In this document: positions 20,276-29,118 of the stretch, one piece after another
Numbering within the stretch: position 1 is the stretch's first letter
Layout of the letters: the number at the start of each line of letters is the position of its first letter
Assembly: GCA_001045525.1 (NCBI GenBank)
Contig: LDWW01000015.1
Location: 1-64,000, forward strand
Origin: Chitinispirillum alkaliphilum
GTDB taxonomy: Bacteria; Fibrobacterota; Chitinivibrionia; Chitinivibrionales; Chitinispirillaceae
Direction: 5' to 3'
Length of the DNA stretch: 64,000 bases
Position numbers and translations under genes: made by a program
The notes under the pieces: generated by a model
Told to the model about the DNA's origin: nothing
The model's input: only the letters and a program-made list of their open reading frames with translations
The model's database searches: none

Positions 20276-21023
20276 TTTCAAGCTTGAAACACTTTTAAAC
20301 CAATTAAAAGCGGGAAACACAACTGTTGAGAAAGTAATCTCAGAGTTAAGGGATATTACCTTTGAAAATCTTGATTTTGCAAAGGTTGACCATCACAGAG
20401 CACTCAGGAAAGGTTTTCCCGAAGTTATATTTTGTCAAAATAAAACTGCAGAGCATGTAGTGCGGATCGCAAAAGCCCAGATCGCTCATGATGAAACTGT
20501 TTTTGGGACCAGAGCAACGGAAGAAATCCTCAATGCGGTGGAACAGGAGATCGACGGTATTCAGATTGACAGACAATCCAAACTCTTTTTTAAAAAATCA
20601 CCCTATTGGAGAAAAAAAGAGGACACCCGAGGCTACGTTCTTGTCTGCTCAGCAGGGACCTCGGATTTACCCGTGGCAGGGGAAGCCCTCAGAACACTGG
20701 ATATACTGGGTCATCCAGTCAGGGAACTCCATGATGTTGGTGTAGCCGGGATCCATCGGCTCTTTGCCCACAGGGAAACCATACTTGGTGCTTCGGTGCT
20801 TATAGTGGTTGCAGGAATGGAGGGGGCGTTGCCTTCGGTTGTAACCGGTTTTGTTAAAGTACCTGTAATAGGGGTTCCGACAAGTGTGGGGTATGGTTCG
20901 CATCTCAACGGGCTGGTGCCCATGTTTGCGATGCTTAACTCCTGTGCTTCGGGGTTGACTGTGGTAAATATTGACAATGGTTTCGGGGCTGGATGTGCAG
21001 CTGCTGCAATAAACGGAAATTAG
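20268..21023 (+). CDS. larB: LarB-type AIR-carboxylase-related protein (nickel-pincer cofactor synthesis)
   Basis: Matches LarB, which carboxylates and hydrolyses nicotinic acid adenine dinucleotide to start the nickel-pincer nucleotide cofactor of lactate racemase and relatives. The N-terminal ~90 residues include FPEVIFCQNKTAEHV. The C-terminal ~150 are PurE-like, with VLVCSAGTSDLPVAGEALRT, the HDVGVAGIHRL segment, VVAGMEGALPSVV, VPVIGVPTSVGYG and NIDNGFGAGCAAA. Length 251 fits LarB. The partner genes larC and larE are not in the window. Overlaps dus by 8 bp. Family call is firm; a working Ni-pincer pathway is not shown. Confidence 0.88.
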   Translation: MDNFKLETLLNQLKAGNTTVEKVISELRDITFENLDFAKVDHHRALRKGFPEVIFCQNKTAEHVVRIAKAQIAHDETVFGTRATEEILNAVEQEIDGIQIDRQSKLFFKKSPYWRKKEDTRGYVLVCSAGTSDLPVAGEALRTLDILGHPVRELHDVGVAGIHRLFAHRETILGASVLIVVAGMEGALPSVVTGFVKVPVIGVPTSVGYGSHLNGLVPMFAMLNSCASGLTVVNIDNGFGAGCAAAAINGN

Positions 21024-21024
21024 C

Positions 21025-21822
21025 TCACTGTGGCAGACGAACCTTATAGATGTTCTGCCACTCTTTACCCGTGAGATACCACAGGTCCTCGTCCTGGTTG
21101 TAGGCAATACCATTGAGCACCTGCTCCGGACCCAGCGGTAATTCCCTTCTGACCAGTTCTGAAGCATCTATAAGACGAAGAACCTTTCCACTTTCCGGAT
21201 CTATTTCAACTATGTAATTTTGCTTCCACACATTTGCATAGATACTGCCGTTACTGTAGTTGAGTTCGTTCAGTTTTTGAACCGCTCTCCCGTCCAGAGT
21301 TACAGGGAGTTTTCTGTATGTCTCAAAAGAAGAATCTCTGAAGTAAAGGGTGTCGGAGCCGTTGCTCATTATAAAACCCTCCGAATCAGAAGTCAGCCCC
21401 CAACCCTCTCCGCTGTATCTGAATGTCCCCAGGTGATTAAGGTCTGGAAAGGAATATCTGATAGCGATCTGACTTTTCCAGGTTAGCTGAACCAGTTCAT
21501 TTCCAAACAAAGCGATACCTTCACCGAATACTCCCGGAGCAGGTATAAATACCTTGAGTTCTCCGTTGGTTGCATCGATTTTCCGCAGGGATGACCTTCC
21601 CACAATTCCGGTACTTTCATACAGATAGCCATCATTGTATAGAAATCCCTGAGTAAAAGCTTTAGTGTCATGGGGAAGTGTGGAAATAATTTCGGGTCTG
21701 ATAACCGGTACGTTTGTTTTGGGAATCGAAGCAGTTGCACGTTGTGCTGAGGGGGTAAAGATAAGAGCCGATATAATCAGAGTTAAACCAAAATTGAGGC
21801 AAAGTGAGCTGAATCTGTGCAT
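21025..21822 (-). CDS. Glutaminyl-peptide cyclotransferase, exported
   Basis: A 265-residue exported protein of the glutamine cyclotransferase family (plant/bacterial five-bladed beta-propeller type), which converts N-terminal glutamine of peptides to pyroglutamate. A signal peptide covers about residues 1-31 (FGLTLIISALIFTPSAQR). The propeller opens with DTKAFTQGFLY and YESTGIVGRSSLRK, then FGEGIALFGNELVQLTWK, GEGWGLTSD, LNELNYSNGSIYANVW and LNGIAYNQ, all typical. Probably periplasmic. Converges with larB with one base between the stops; no terminator is visible between them. Confidence 0.88.
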   Translation of the reverse strand: MHRFSSLCLNFGLTLIISALIFTPSAQRATASIPKTNVPVIRPEIISTLPHDTKAFTQGFLYNDGYLYESTGIVGRSSLRKIDATNGELKVFIPAPGVFGEGIALFGNELVQLTWKSQIAIRYSFPDLNHLGTFRYSGEGWGLTSDSEGFIMSNGSDTLYFRDSSFETYRKLPVTLDGRAVQKLNELNYSNGSIYANVWKQNYIVEIDPESGKVLRLIDASELVRRELPLGPEQVLNGIAYNQDEDLWYLTGKEWQNIYKVRLPQ

Positions 21823-22047
21823 GTGTCTGTCCTTGAAATGAGACCTGTCAGGAGTTGCTACTATTACGTTTTAGTGTATGAAGTCCTGTAAGGCTTTATG
21901 AAGATTTTTTTTTCTCTATCAAAAAGTAATAAACCAACCAGTGACAAGGCCTCCGGATTACCCCAAAAGGTCTTGTCTGAAAGCTATCTTGTTAAATTAT
22001 TTTGCGACAATCAGTTTTTTTGTCAACTTTTTCAGGTGCCCGGGGCA

Positions 22048-24822
22048 TTACCTGAAATGGTTCATCATCAATGCTTTATAGTTTCTAAGTGCGCTCTGGT
22101 AATCCGGGTTGAGATCAATTGCTCTCTGGAAATAATTCGCAGCTTCTCTGTATGATCCTTTTTGGGCATGAATAACCCCAAGATTGTTGAATGCCATATA
22201 GTTTGTTGGTTTAATCCTGACTACCCTTTCATACTGTTCAATAGCATTTTGAAGCTCTTTTTCTCTCTGGTAGAGCATAGCCAGATTGAAATGCACACTA
22301 TGGTTATCCGGTCTTATCTTTGAAGCTTCTTTGTAATACCGGATTGCCTCTTGCATGTCGCCTCTTTTTTTGTACTCTTCTGCCAGAAGGAAAATTGCTC
22401 TGAAATTAAGCGGGTTGATTTTGTGGGCCTGTCTAAGGATTATTTTTTCTCCATGTTGTTCGTAGTGGGTTAAGAGTGACTGGGTAATTATATCTGAAAC
22501 ATGAAGACGCCTCATGAAATTAACCGCGGTAATCATTGTATCCGTAATATCGCTCCATATGATATCAGGATCATCGAATAGTGGGATTATGCTGTCGAGG
22601 AAATGTTCATTGGTCTGGTTTCTTGCAGCAAAGTATTCAAGTCTGGGATTATTATCGGTAAAAACAGGACTGTTCTCTGTGAACTGTGCAAGAGTTGACG
22701 GGCCACACAGGAAACCTGCAGTAAAAATGTAGGGGTTATTTACATATTGTCTTGGCCCTCCAAAATAGCTGAATGAGAGGTCATCATACAATTCAGGATC
22801 TGAGAGGCGGGATGAAAAGCGGTCCAGGGAAAACGTTGGGGTTGAAGATACAGATCCGATCAGTAAAAATTCAGATTCGTTATACCACAGCACTGTATTG
22901 GGAAAAACAGAAATAAAGGTGCTGACTGCTGATTTGAAATGGTCGTAGTCAAATGAAGCAATTGGAAGAAACTGGGAGACTATTCCGCCCTCATTTAGCC
23001 TTTTTTTGCACTCACGGTAAAATTCTCTGGTGTAAAATGACGAAAGGTTGGGCCTGAATGTCTGGCCAATTTCAATGGATATTAAGTCAAACATCTTATC
23101 TGTATTGGACAAAAACAAGCGCCCGTCTTCACTCAGAAATCTGACTCTGGGATCCTCTGTCCAGTTTGAGGGGAAGTGTTGCTGTATAATCGGAAGTATT
23201 TCCCGTTCAATATCCACGCAAAAAAGAGAATCGATATCGTACTTTAGAAAACGACTTGCTGTTTGACCTACACCTGTTCCGATAACCGCAACATTTGAAG
23301 GTGAAGACTGGTGGAGCATCATTGGTATATGAGCTGCCATAAATTGTCGGTTTTTTCTCTCTTCCCCCTGCCACATCTTATCGATTTCAAGGATCTTGTT
23401 GTTGCCTTCCTGAATGACGGACAGAAACGAACCTATGCCTTCATATACGGCAACTAATTCTCCTCTGCTTTTAAGGTAATCATGAGGAACCTTTGCTCCA
23501 ATGAACATTGGATAGATTACCCATACCAGAACGGAAACTGCAACGGTGCAGGTTTTTTGAATATTGTTCAATTTCTGAGAGAAGGCAAATAGGGTGTATG
23601 AGCCGGCAATTAAAAGGATTCCGGTTGTAATTGCAAGAGTAATCTGTATGCCTGTGAGCGGGAGGAGAATAAACCCTGTTATAAATGCTCCAAGTACTCC
23701 CCCGGCAATGTTTACAGCAGATAGAAATCCGGTTGTGTAACTTGTGGTTGTGGCTGATTTTGCGGACATCTTAACCGCAAGAGGAAACAGCATACCGGAC
23801 AGTACTGCCGGTATCATGAAAAGAAGTACACACAAGACTACCATATTGAGAGCGCTTTGTTCCGCAACGATTCCCTGTATTATCTGATGGGGCAGCAAGG
23901 TAAAAACAGTGACAAAAAGTGCCGCAAAGATCGTTATTACCCCAAAGACAAAGCCATGATCCTTTATTCTCTTTGAGATCGCGGAGATCAGAAAGTATCC
24001 GGTTGCGAGTCCGAACAGAATCGACGAAAGGGTAAGTGTGTAGGTGTATACTGTATTGTGTACCAGAAGTGAAAGAAATCTTGTCCAGAGTACTTCGTGG
24101 GCCATTACAGAAAATCCAATAGCCATGAAAACAAAGTAGAGTGGAATATGTCTGAGGGAAAATTCCGGTTCTTTAGTCTTGTGAAGTTCTTCTGAGGGTT
24201 GTGAAAATGTCCCGGGAGTTGCCTTTTTCAGCAGATATATTCCAATAAAAATGTCAATCGCACCGCCTATGATCAGAGTCTGGTACATGCCCAGGTGCGG
24301 TATGAGAAGGAACCCCGCAGTGAGTGTACCGAAAAAGGCTCCGATTGTGTTTATGGAGCTGAGATTTCCCACACTTTTCAGTATCTTGTTTTCAGAATTT
24401 ACGAAATACCTTACAAGAAGCGGCAGAGTTCCACCCATCAGAAAAGCCGGTGGCATAAACAGAGCGGCAACAACCATTATCCTTACCACTGAAACTATGT
24501 AGAAATTGCTGCCCAGAAGATTGTATGAAAAAGAAAAAGGTATCCGAAGTAAAAAGAAGAGAAGGGGAGTCAGAATCACCCAGATCCCTGTAAGTATTTC
24601 TATTATACCGTACATCTTTATAGGATTGGAGTTGGTTTGTGACTTTTTCCCAAACCAGTAGGAACCTGCTGACATTCCGGCAAAAAACACACCCGTCACT
24701 GTTGCTATTGCCAATGAAGCAGACCCGAAAATGAGGGTTGCCTGTCTGATCCATATCAGCTCATATACCAAGGATAAAAAACCTGTTGCAAAAAAAATCG
24801 CTATAAACATAACCACCCGCAT
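22048..24822 (-). CDS. Multi-pass membrane / spermidine-synthase-fold / TPR fusion protein
   Basis: A 924-residue three-part protein. Residues about 1-430 hold some 12 or more TMs resembling the membrane domain often fused to spermidine-synthase-like proteins (FLSLVYELIWIRQATLIFGS at the start). Residues about 450-680 are a Rossmann methyltransferase-like spermidine-synthase fold, with VAVIGTGVGQTASRFL and a downstream RFLSEDGRLFL. The usual acidic catalytic aspartate segment reads ISIEIGQTFRPN, so true aminopropyl transfer is doubtful. Residues about 800-920 contain at least three TPRs (NPLNFRAIFLLAEEYKKRGD, then NLAMLYQREKE, NNLGVIHAQKGS). TPRs suggest binding to a partner on the same side as the catalytic fold. 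Start is ATG 24822 or the fifth codon; neither has a strong ribosome site. Confidence 0.8.
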   Translation of the reverse strand: MRVVMFIAIFFATGFLSLVYELIWIRQATLIFGSASLAIATVTGVFFAGMSAGSYWFGKKSQTNSNPIKMYGIIEILTGIWVILTPLLFFLLRIPFSFSYNLLGSNFYIVSVVRIMVVAALFMPPAFLMGGTLPLLVRYFVNSENKILKSVGNLSSINTIGAFFGTLTAGFLLIPHLGMYQTLIIGGAIDIFIGIYLLKKATPGTFSQPSEELHKTKEPEFSLRHIPLYFVFMAIGFSVMAHEVLWTRFLSLLVHNTVYTYTLTLSSILFGLATGYFLISAISKRIKDHGFVFGVITIFAALFVTVFTLLPHQIIQGIVAEQSALNMVVLCVLLFMIPAVLSGMLFPLAVKMSAKSATTTSYTTGFLSAVNIAGGVLGAFITGFILLPLTGIQITLAITTGILLIAGSYTLFAFSQKLNNIQKTCTVAVSVLVWVIYPMFIGAKVPHDYLKSRGELVAVYEGIGSFLSVIQEGNNKILEIDKMWQGEERKNRQFMAAHIPMMLHQSSPSNVAVIGTGVGQTASRFLKYDIDSLFCVDIEREILPIIQQHFPSNWTEDPRVRFLSEDGRLFLSNTDKMFDLISIEIGQTFRPNLSSFYTREFYRECKKRLNEGGIVSQFLPIASFDYDHFKSAVSTFISVFPNTVLWYNESEFLLIGSVSSTPTFSLDRFSSRLSDPELYDDLSFSYFGGPRQYVNNPYIFTAGFLCGPSTLAQFTENSPVFTDNNPRLEYFAARNQTNEHFLDSIIPLFDDPDIIWSDITDTMITAVNFMRRLHVSDIITQSLLTHYEQHGEKIILRQAHKINPLNFRAIFLLAEEYKKRGDMQEAIRYYKEASKIRPDNHSVHFNLAMLYQREKELQNAIEQYERVVRIKPTNYMAFNNLGVIHAQKGSYREAANYFQRAIDLNPDYQSALRNYKALMMNHFR

Positions 24823-25005
24823 CCGGAAAAATGTGTCTGGGTCTATTATTCTAAATTTAAGGCTGCTTCAGATAAATAATTTACGTTTTTTTTCGGTCAT
24901 TCGCAAAAAACAGATGGTTTAAACTAATTAAGTCTGAAGGGGGAAGAGTGAAAAGTGATTAAGGTTTCTTCTTTGATGGTCAGAAACTATTTTTTTTAGT
25001 TAAAC

Positions 25006-25072
25006 AACTGGCGCACTAAGATGGGTAACCATCGGGGAGTTCTCAGCTGCAACTGTCGCGCGCCTGGGCAGG
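25006..25072 (+). promoter_or_regulatory. ZTP (pfl) riboswitch upstream of glyA
   Basis: The leader contains the conserved blocks of the ZTP/pfl aptamer in order: AACTGGCG (25006-25013), TGGGTAACCATCGGGGAG (25022-25039), and CGCGCCTGGGCA (25059-25070), corresponding to the consensus ACUGGCG, GGGA-ACC-CGGGGAG and CCGCCUGGGCA. ZTP/ZMP signals 10-formyl-THF shortage and these riboswitches commonly control glyA, folD and purH. Seven T residues (25080-25086) follow the aptamer immediately, suggesting control by transcription termination; the glyA ribosome site AAGGAG comes just after at 25091. The rest of the 24823-25102 intergenic region is AT-rich with no other recognised feature. Confidence 0.88.
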
Positions 25073-25102
25073 GCAGATCTTTTTTTAAAAAAGGAGACTT
25101 CC

Positions 25103-26617
25103 ATGTCAGGTTCTGCACTTAAAGCATATCTAAATGAAACACCTGCCGAAAAAATCAATGATGGAATGGTGGCTTATCTGGCAAATCTCTCAGAAGTAGC
25201 CAAAGTGGTACCGGAGATCGCAAAATCAATTGTTAAGGAATTGTCAGACCAGCGCTCAAATCTCAAGCTTATTGCAAGTGAAAACTATTGCTCGGTTCCA
25301 ACCCAGCTTGCCATGGGAAATCTTCTGACTGATAAGTATGCAGAGGGCTACCCTCATCACCGGTTTTACGCAGGCTGTGACAATGTGGACTTTGTGGAAT
25401 CCTATGCCGCAGAGCAGGCCTGCAGGCTTTTTGGCAGTGAGCATGCTTATGTGCAGCCCCATAGTGGTGCTGATGCAAACCTTATTGCATACTGGGCGAT
25501 TCTCAATACAAGGGTTGAAATACCTGCCCTTGAAAATCTGGGAGAGACAAATCCATCAAAACTGAGCCAGTCAGACTGGAACAAGTTACGGGATCTGCTT
25601 GGAAATCAGAAACTGCTTGGGATGGATTACTATTCAGGCGGTCACCTTACACACGGTTACCGGCACAATGTTTCTGCTCAGATGTTTGACGCTTACACTT
25701 ATGGAGTTGACAAGCAGAGCGGATTGATCGATTACGATGCCCTCGAAAAACAGGCCCTGGAAATCAAGCCACTGATTCTTCTGGCAGGTTACAGTGCATA
25801 TCCAAGAAAAATCGATTTTGCTCGGATGCGTGCAATTGCAGACAAGGTTGGGGCTGTATTTATGGTGGATATGGCGCATTTTTCAGGTCTGGTAGCAGGC
25901 GGTGTCTTCACAGAAGATTTTAACCCCGTTCCTCATGCACACGTTGTAACCACAACTACCCATAAAACTCTGAGAGGGCCAAGAGGTGGTATGGTTCTTT
26001 GTACAAAGGAATTTGCTCAGAGTGTGGATAAGGGATGTCCTTTGGTTATCGGGGGACCGCTCGCTCATGTGATGGCAGCAAAAGCAGTCGCTTTCACAGA
26101 AGCAAATACACCAGAGTTTAAAACCTATGCGCAATCAATCGTGCAAAACTCCTCAGATCTGGCTCAGTTTTGCAAAGATGAGGGGATGAGTATTGCAACC
26201 GGGGGCACAGACAATCACCTCTTTTTGATCGATGTCACACCGTTTGGTCTTACAGGCCGTCAGGCCGAGAGTGCCTTAAGAGAGTGCGGAATCACCCTAA
26301 ACCGAAACTCTCTTCCATATGATCCAAACGGACCATGGTACACAAGTGGTTTGAGAATCGGAACCCCTGCAATCACCACTCTGGGTATGGGTAATACCGA
26401 AATGAAAGAGATTGCCTCGATATTTAAACTGGTGCTGTCAAATACAAAAGCAAATACAATAGCTTCAGGGGCTAACGCAGGCAAGATAAGCAAGGCTAAA
26501 TATACAACCGATCCCAACGCAGCTCAGGAAGCGAGGGACAGAGTCAAGACATTGCTTGACAGATACCCTGTTTACTCTCATATCGATCTGAACTTTCTGC
26601 AGAGTCACTTTGCCTGA
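25103..26617 (+). CDS. glyA: Serine hydroxymethyltransferase (long form)
   Basis: PLP enzyme that makes glycine and 5,10-methylene-THF from serine, the entry of one-carbon units used by FolD. The product is 504 residues against about 415-430 for most bacteria, because of an N-terminal extension of about 30 residues and an insertion around residues 130-170; this long form is like that of Chlamydia. Visible motifs are KLIASENYCS, YAEGYPHHRFYAGC, QPHSGADAN, DMAHFSGLVAGG and the PLP lysine at residue 288 in TTTTHKTLRGPRGG. Ribosome site AAGGAG lies 6 bp before the ATG. Controlled by the ZTP riboswitch just upstream. Confidence 0.95.
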   Translation: MSGSALKAYLNETPAEKINDGMVAYLANLSEVAKVVPEIAKSIVKELSDQRSNLKLIASENYCSVPTQLAMGNLLTDKYAEGYPHHRFYAGCDNVDFVESYAAEQACRLFGSEHAYVQPHSGADANLIAYWAILNTRVEIPALENLGETNPSKLSQSDWNKLRDLLGNQKLLGMDYYSGGHLTHGYRHNVSAQMFDAYTYGVDKQSGLIDYDALEKQALEIKPLILLAGYSAYPRKIDFARMRAIADKVGAVFMVDMAHFSGLVAGGVFTEDFNPVPHAHVVTTTTHKTLRGPRGGMVLCTKEFAQSVDKGCPLVIGGPLAHVMAAKAVAFTEANTPEFKTYAQSIVQNSSDLAQFCKDEGMSIATGGTDNHLFLIDVTPFGLTGRQAESALRECGITLNRNSLPYDPNGPWYTSGLRIGTPAITTLGMGNTEMKEIASIFKLVLSNTKANTIASGANAGKISKAKYTTDPNAAQEARDRVKTLLDRYPVYSHIDLNFLQSHFA

Positions 26618-26664
26618 ATCGAGTGTGCTCTGAATCTCTCCCAAAATATCAGTTTCTAATATCG

Positions 26665-26699
26665 CTTTGTTACTCCTTGATTCCTCAGGAGTAACAAAG
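26665..26699. repeat. 12-bp perfect inverted repeat after glyA
   Basis: CTTTGTTACTCC (26665-26676) and GGAGTAACAAAG (26688-26699) form a perfect stem with an 11-base loop. It sits 48 bp after the glyA stop and would be a stable 3' hairpin, but no T-run follows on either strand, so it is not a standard terminator. It may be a 3'-end-stabilising structure or an operator. Confidence 0.6.
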
Positions 26700-26854
26700 T
26701 GCTTGAACCGTCCGATACTTGATCATTTATGATTTCAATCTCATACTGTAAGTGTGTATTATTTAAATTACTACATATGGTATAGTGTGGACTGCTTCGC
26801 GTTTCCGTATTTCAATTCAATTATCGTAAAAACCTCACTACAGCAGGTAATTTA

Positions 26855-28030
26855 ATGGATGTTTCAATTTCTGGCGCACTGTCGGTACTGAATATAGGCA
26901 GGAAATCTGCTCTTCTGTGCCATATGTTTATAATCTGTTGTGTAGCTGCAGTGTTGTCCCAAGAGGTTTTAATCCCCTGTGTTCCCTCAGTTATTGAGGA
27001 TCACCAGGTTTTGCACTATTTGGGATTGGGTCAGGTTAGTGGGGTTGAGTACCGGGCCTGTCTGAGTGGTGATAAGAATCAAAGAAAACTGATCCTGTTT
27101 CGGGATGGAACACAAATTGGCGAACTGGACCCACAAAAAACAGAGAGACTACTGGTTGAGCATAAAAACTTTGGGCTGTCATTGTCACAAAACAGGTCTC
27201 CAAGGGCGCTGGGTGGCAGTGCGGGAAAAACTTTTTTCAGGGATACCATTTTCAATCCTCAGATAGATAACAGAGAAAAGATTGCTGCAATTATGGAAAG
27301 TGGCGCCTGGCCTGCCGGTTTTGAAATAATTAAAAGATTAGAGTTTGCTGGCAGTACCACAGCCCTCCTCCGTAACTCTGTTGCGTTTAATGGAATGTAT
27401 AACTATCATTATTTTTATATCGGTGCGGGGTTACAAAGAAACTGGTATAGTGGGGGACTGCCCGATATTTTGCTCTCAAATGAGAAGAATAATTACCTGA
27501 ACCATGCTTTTTCCTTTACATTGGGAGTCCCTTTTGTCCGATATGAACTGAAGCAGGCGGGGTGGATACTTCCTGAGTATTTTTGGCTGGAAGATGATAT
27601 CATTGCTGTGACTGACAAAAGAGTGGAGCCGAGGACTGTTGGACAAATCAGTCGTCAGTGGGATAAAAGTCATAAAAAAAACTTCTCCCATGCTCTCTAT
27701 TTCAAGGCAGGCCATTTTGGATTCAGTATGCTGTTTGATTTTGAGATGTATAGCAGGACAATATATCAGTTTCAAATGGATAATCTTCCGTCTGTTTTCG
27801 GTACCTGGGGAGCTTCACTGACATTTGCGGCTGATGCGTGGATACCAGGGGTTTGGCTTGATGTTCCAAAATTTGAAACCGTTTTTTTCCGTGGCAGAAA
27901 TTTCCAAGTACCTGTTGAGGTGGAGCCTTTGCAGCTACATTTTCATTACTGGAACCTCCGGAGGTATAATCTGGGTTGCAGTATGCGAATAAATTTTGAC
28001 GTTCGTAAAAATAGTCAGGAGAGGTTATGA
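26855..28030 (+). CDS. Predicted exported beta-rich (outer-membrane-like) protein, envelope cluster gene 1
   Basis: 391 residues, no family recognised. An N-terminal hydrophobic stretch (about 18-36, ALLCHMFIICCVAAVLS) acts as signal peptide; a second possible start is Met24. The C-terminal half has many alternating aromatic strands, such as YNYHYFYIGAGLQRNWY, AFSFTLGVPFVRYEL, HALYFKAGHFGFSMLFDFEM and SLTFAADAW, and its late strand LGCSMRINFDV resembles outer-membrane barrel proteins. The stop overlaps the ATG of the next gene by four bases, so it is co-translated with the ExbB/MotA-like protein. Topology is inference. Confidence 0.55.
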   Translation: MDVSISGALSVLNIGRKSALLCHMFIICCVAAVLSQEVLIPCVPSVIEDHQVLHYLGLGQVSGVEYRACLSGDKNQRKLILFRDGTQIGELDPQKTERLLVEHKNFGLSLSQNRSPRALGGSAGKTFFRDTIFNPQIDNREKIAAIMESGAWPAGFEIIKRLEFAGSTTALLRNSVAFNGMYNYHYFYIGAGLQRNWYSGGLPDILLSNEKNNYLNHAFSFTLGVPFVRYELKQAGWILPEYFWLEDDIIAVTDKRVEPRTVGQISRQWDKSHKKNFSHALYFKAGHFGFSMLFDFEMYSRTIYQFQMDNLPSVFGTWGASLTFAADAWIPGVWLDVPKFETVFFRGRNFQVPVEVEPLQLHFHYWNLRRYNLGCSMRINFDVRKNSQERL

Positions 28031-29118
28031 AATCTGATCAAAAAAGACAGGAAGTCTTAAACTTCTCAATTCTTGATCTTGCAGGAATGCATCTTAAAAA
28101 TTGTAAGACTCTGATTTATACAACTATGGGCTTGCCCTTACCCCTGATAGCGGCTGCCGTATTTGGGTTTTTCTATTTTCAACCCACCTGGTACAAGGAT
28201 GTTTTCCTTTGGTCTATTCTGATTCTCTTTGTTGCTGGGCAGTTGGGGGCGCTCATTCAGCTGATCAGTTTGAAAATGGGGGCTACAAAGACAGGTGTTG
28301 TGTTATCTGTTCTGAAAAAATTCGGTAACAAACCCGATCTTCAGGGATTACAGGAACAGCTACTGTATAAGGCTCCCGCCTGCCATGCGCGTGATGGCCT
28401 GTTGCGCTGGATTCAACTGGGAGTTCAGGGGGAGTCGGAGGGGCTTGAGAGATTAATGGAACACGCTGCAGACCGACGCGATCAGGTCTCTTCAAAAATC
28501 CTCTCATTTCACGGCTTAATTACTCGAACCACTCTCAAACTGGGATTTCTTGGAACGCTTATCGGATTGTTGATGACTTTTGAACCAATGAAGCAGGCAA
28601 TGCTTTCACTGCAGGGCAGCGAAGGGGAGTTTCAGTTCATCAACGATATCGTTAAAGCTATTGATGGTAATGCTTATGCCATACTTACAACTATGTTCGC
28701 CACCGGACTTTCAATTTTCATTGAACTTCTGACTATTCAGGTAATGGAGAAAATTCTCACTAAATTTGAAATGGTAAACAGCAATCTCGATGATTGGTGT
28801 ATCATACATCTGCAGCCATGGATTAAGAACAGTCACTCATCAGAAAAAAACAGATTGGATAAGCTGGCTGAGTTACAAAAGGGATTTGCCGAGAAAATCA
28901 CCTCACTTCACAAGTCAATGGATGAGCAACTCCGTGTCCTTGCTTCACGCGTGGAGGAAACCGGGCGTCAGATTAATAGTCTTATCCCCCTTGAAAAGGA
29001 GATGTCAAGGAAGATACAACTCCTTACAGATTATGAAACAGAGTATCGTCAATTTATAAGTTCAAAGCTTCAGAGTGTTGCTGCACCGTTTGAGGGTATG
29101 GGGAAAATTGATGAGTAG
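28027..29118 (+). CDS. ExbB/TolQ/MotA-type proton-channel protein with coiled-coil tail
   Basis: A 363-residue inner-membrane protein. TMs lie at about 30-50, 59-82, 168-187 and 212-236. The last two with their connecting loop follow the MotA/TolQ/ExbB domain pattern: TTLKLGFLGTLIGLLMTF then ILTTMFATGLSIFIELLTIQ. A cytosolic segment of about 85 residues separates TM2 and TM3, as in this superfamily. After TM4 there is an unusual ~125-residue C-terminal tail with heptad-like hydrophobics (about 275-345), probably a coiled coil. Such proteins form pentameric channels that turn proton or sodium flow into movement of a partner protein. It overlaps its neighbours by 4 and 8 bp. Which subfamily it joins I cannot say. 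Confidence 0.78.
   Translation: MKSDQKRQEVLNFSILDLAGMHLKNCKTLIYTTMGLPLPLIAAAVFGFFYFQPTWYKDVFLWSILILFVAGQLGALIQLISLKMGATKTGVVLSVLKKFGNKPDLQGLQEQLLYKAPACHARDGLLRWIQLGVQGESEGLERLMEHAADRRDQVSSKILSFHGLITRTTLKLGFLGTLIGLLMTFEPMKQAMLSLQGSEGEFQFINDIVKAIDGNAYAILTTMFATGLSIFIELLTIQVMEKILTKFEMVNSNLDDWCIIHLQPWIKNSHSSEKNRLDKLAELQKGFAEKITSLHKSMDEQLRVLASRVEETGRQINSLIPLEKEMSRKIQLLTDYETEYRQFISSKLQSVAAPFEGMGKIDE

Noticed and set aside
22048-24822. Annotation as a functional spermidine synthase
   Set aside because: Only the fold is visible; the catalytic acidic segment is altered and the membrane and TPR parts are foreign to SpeE.
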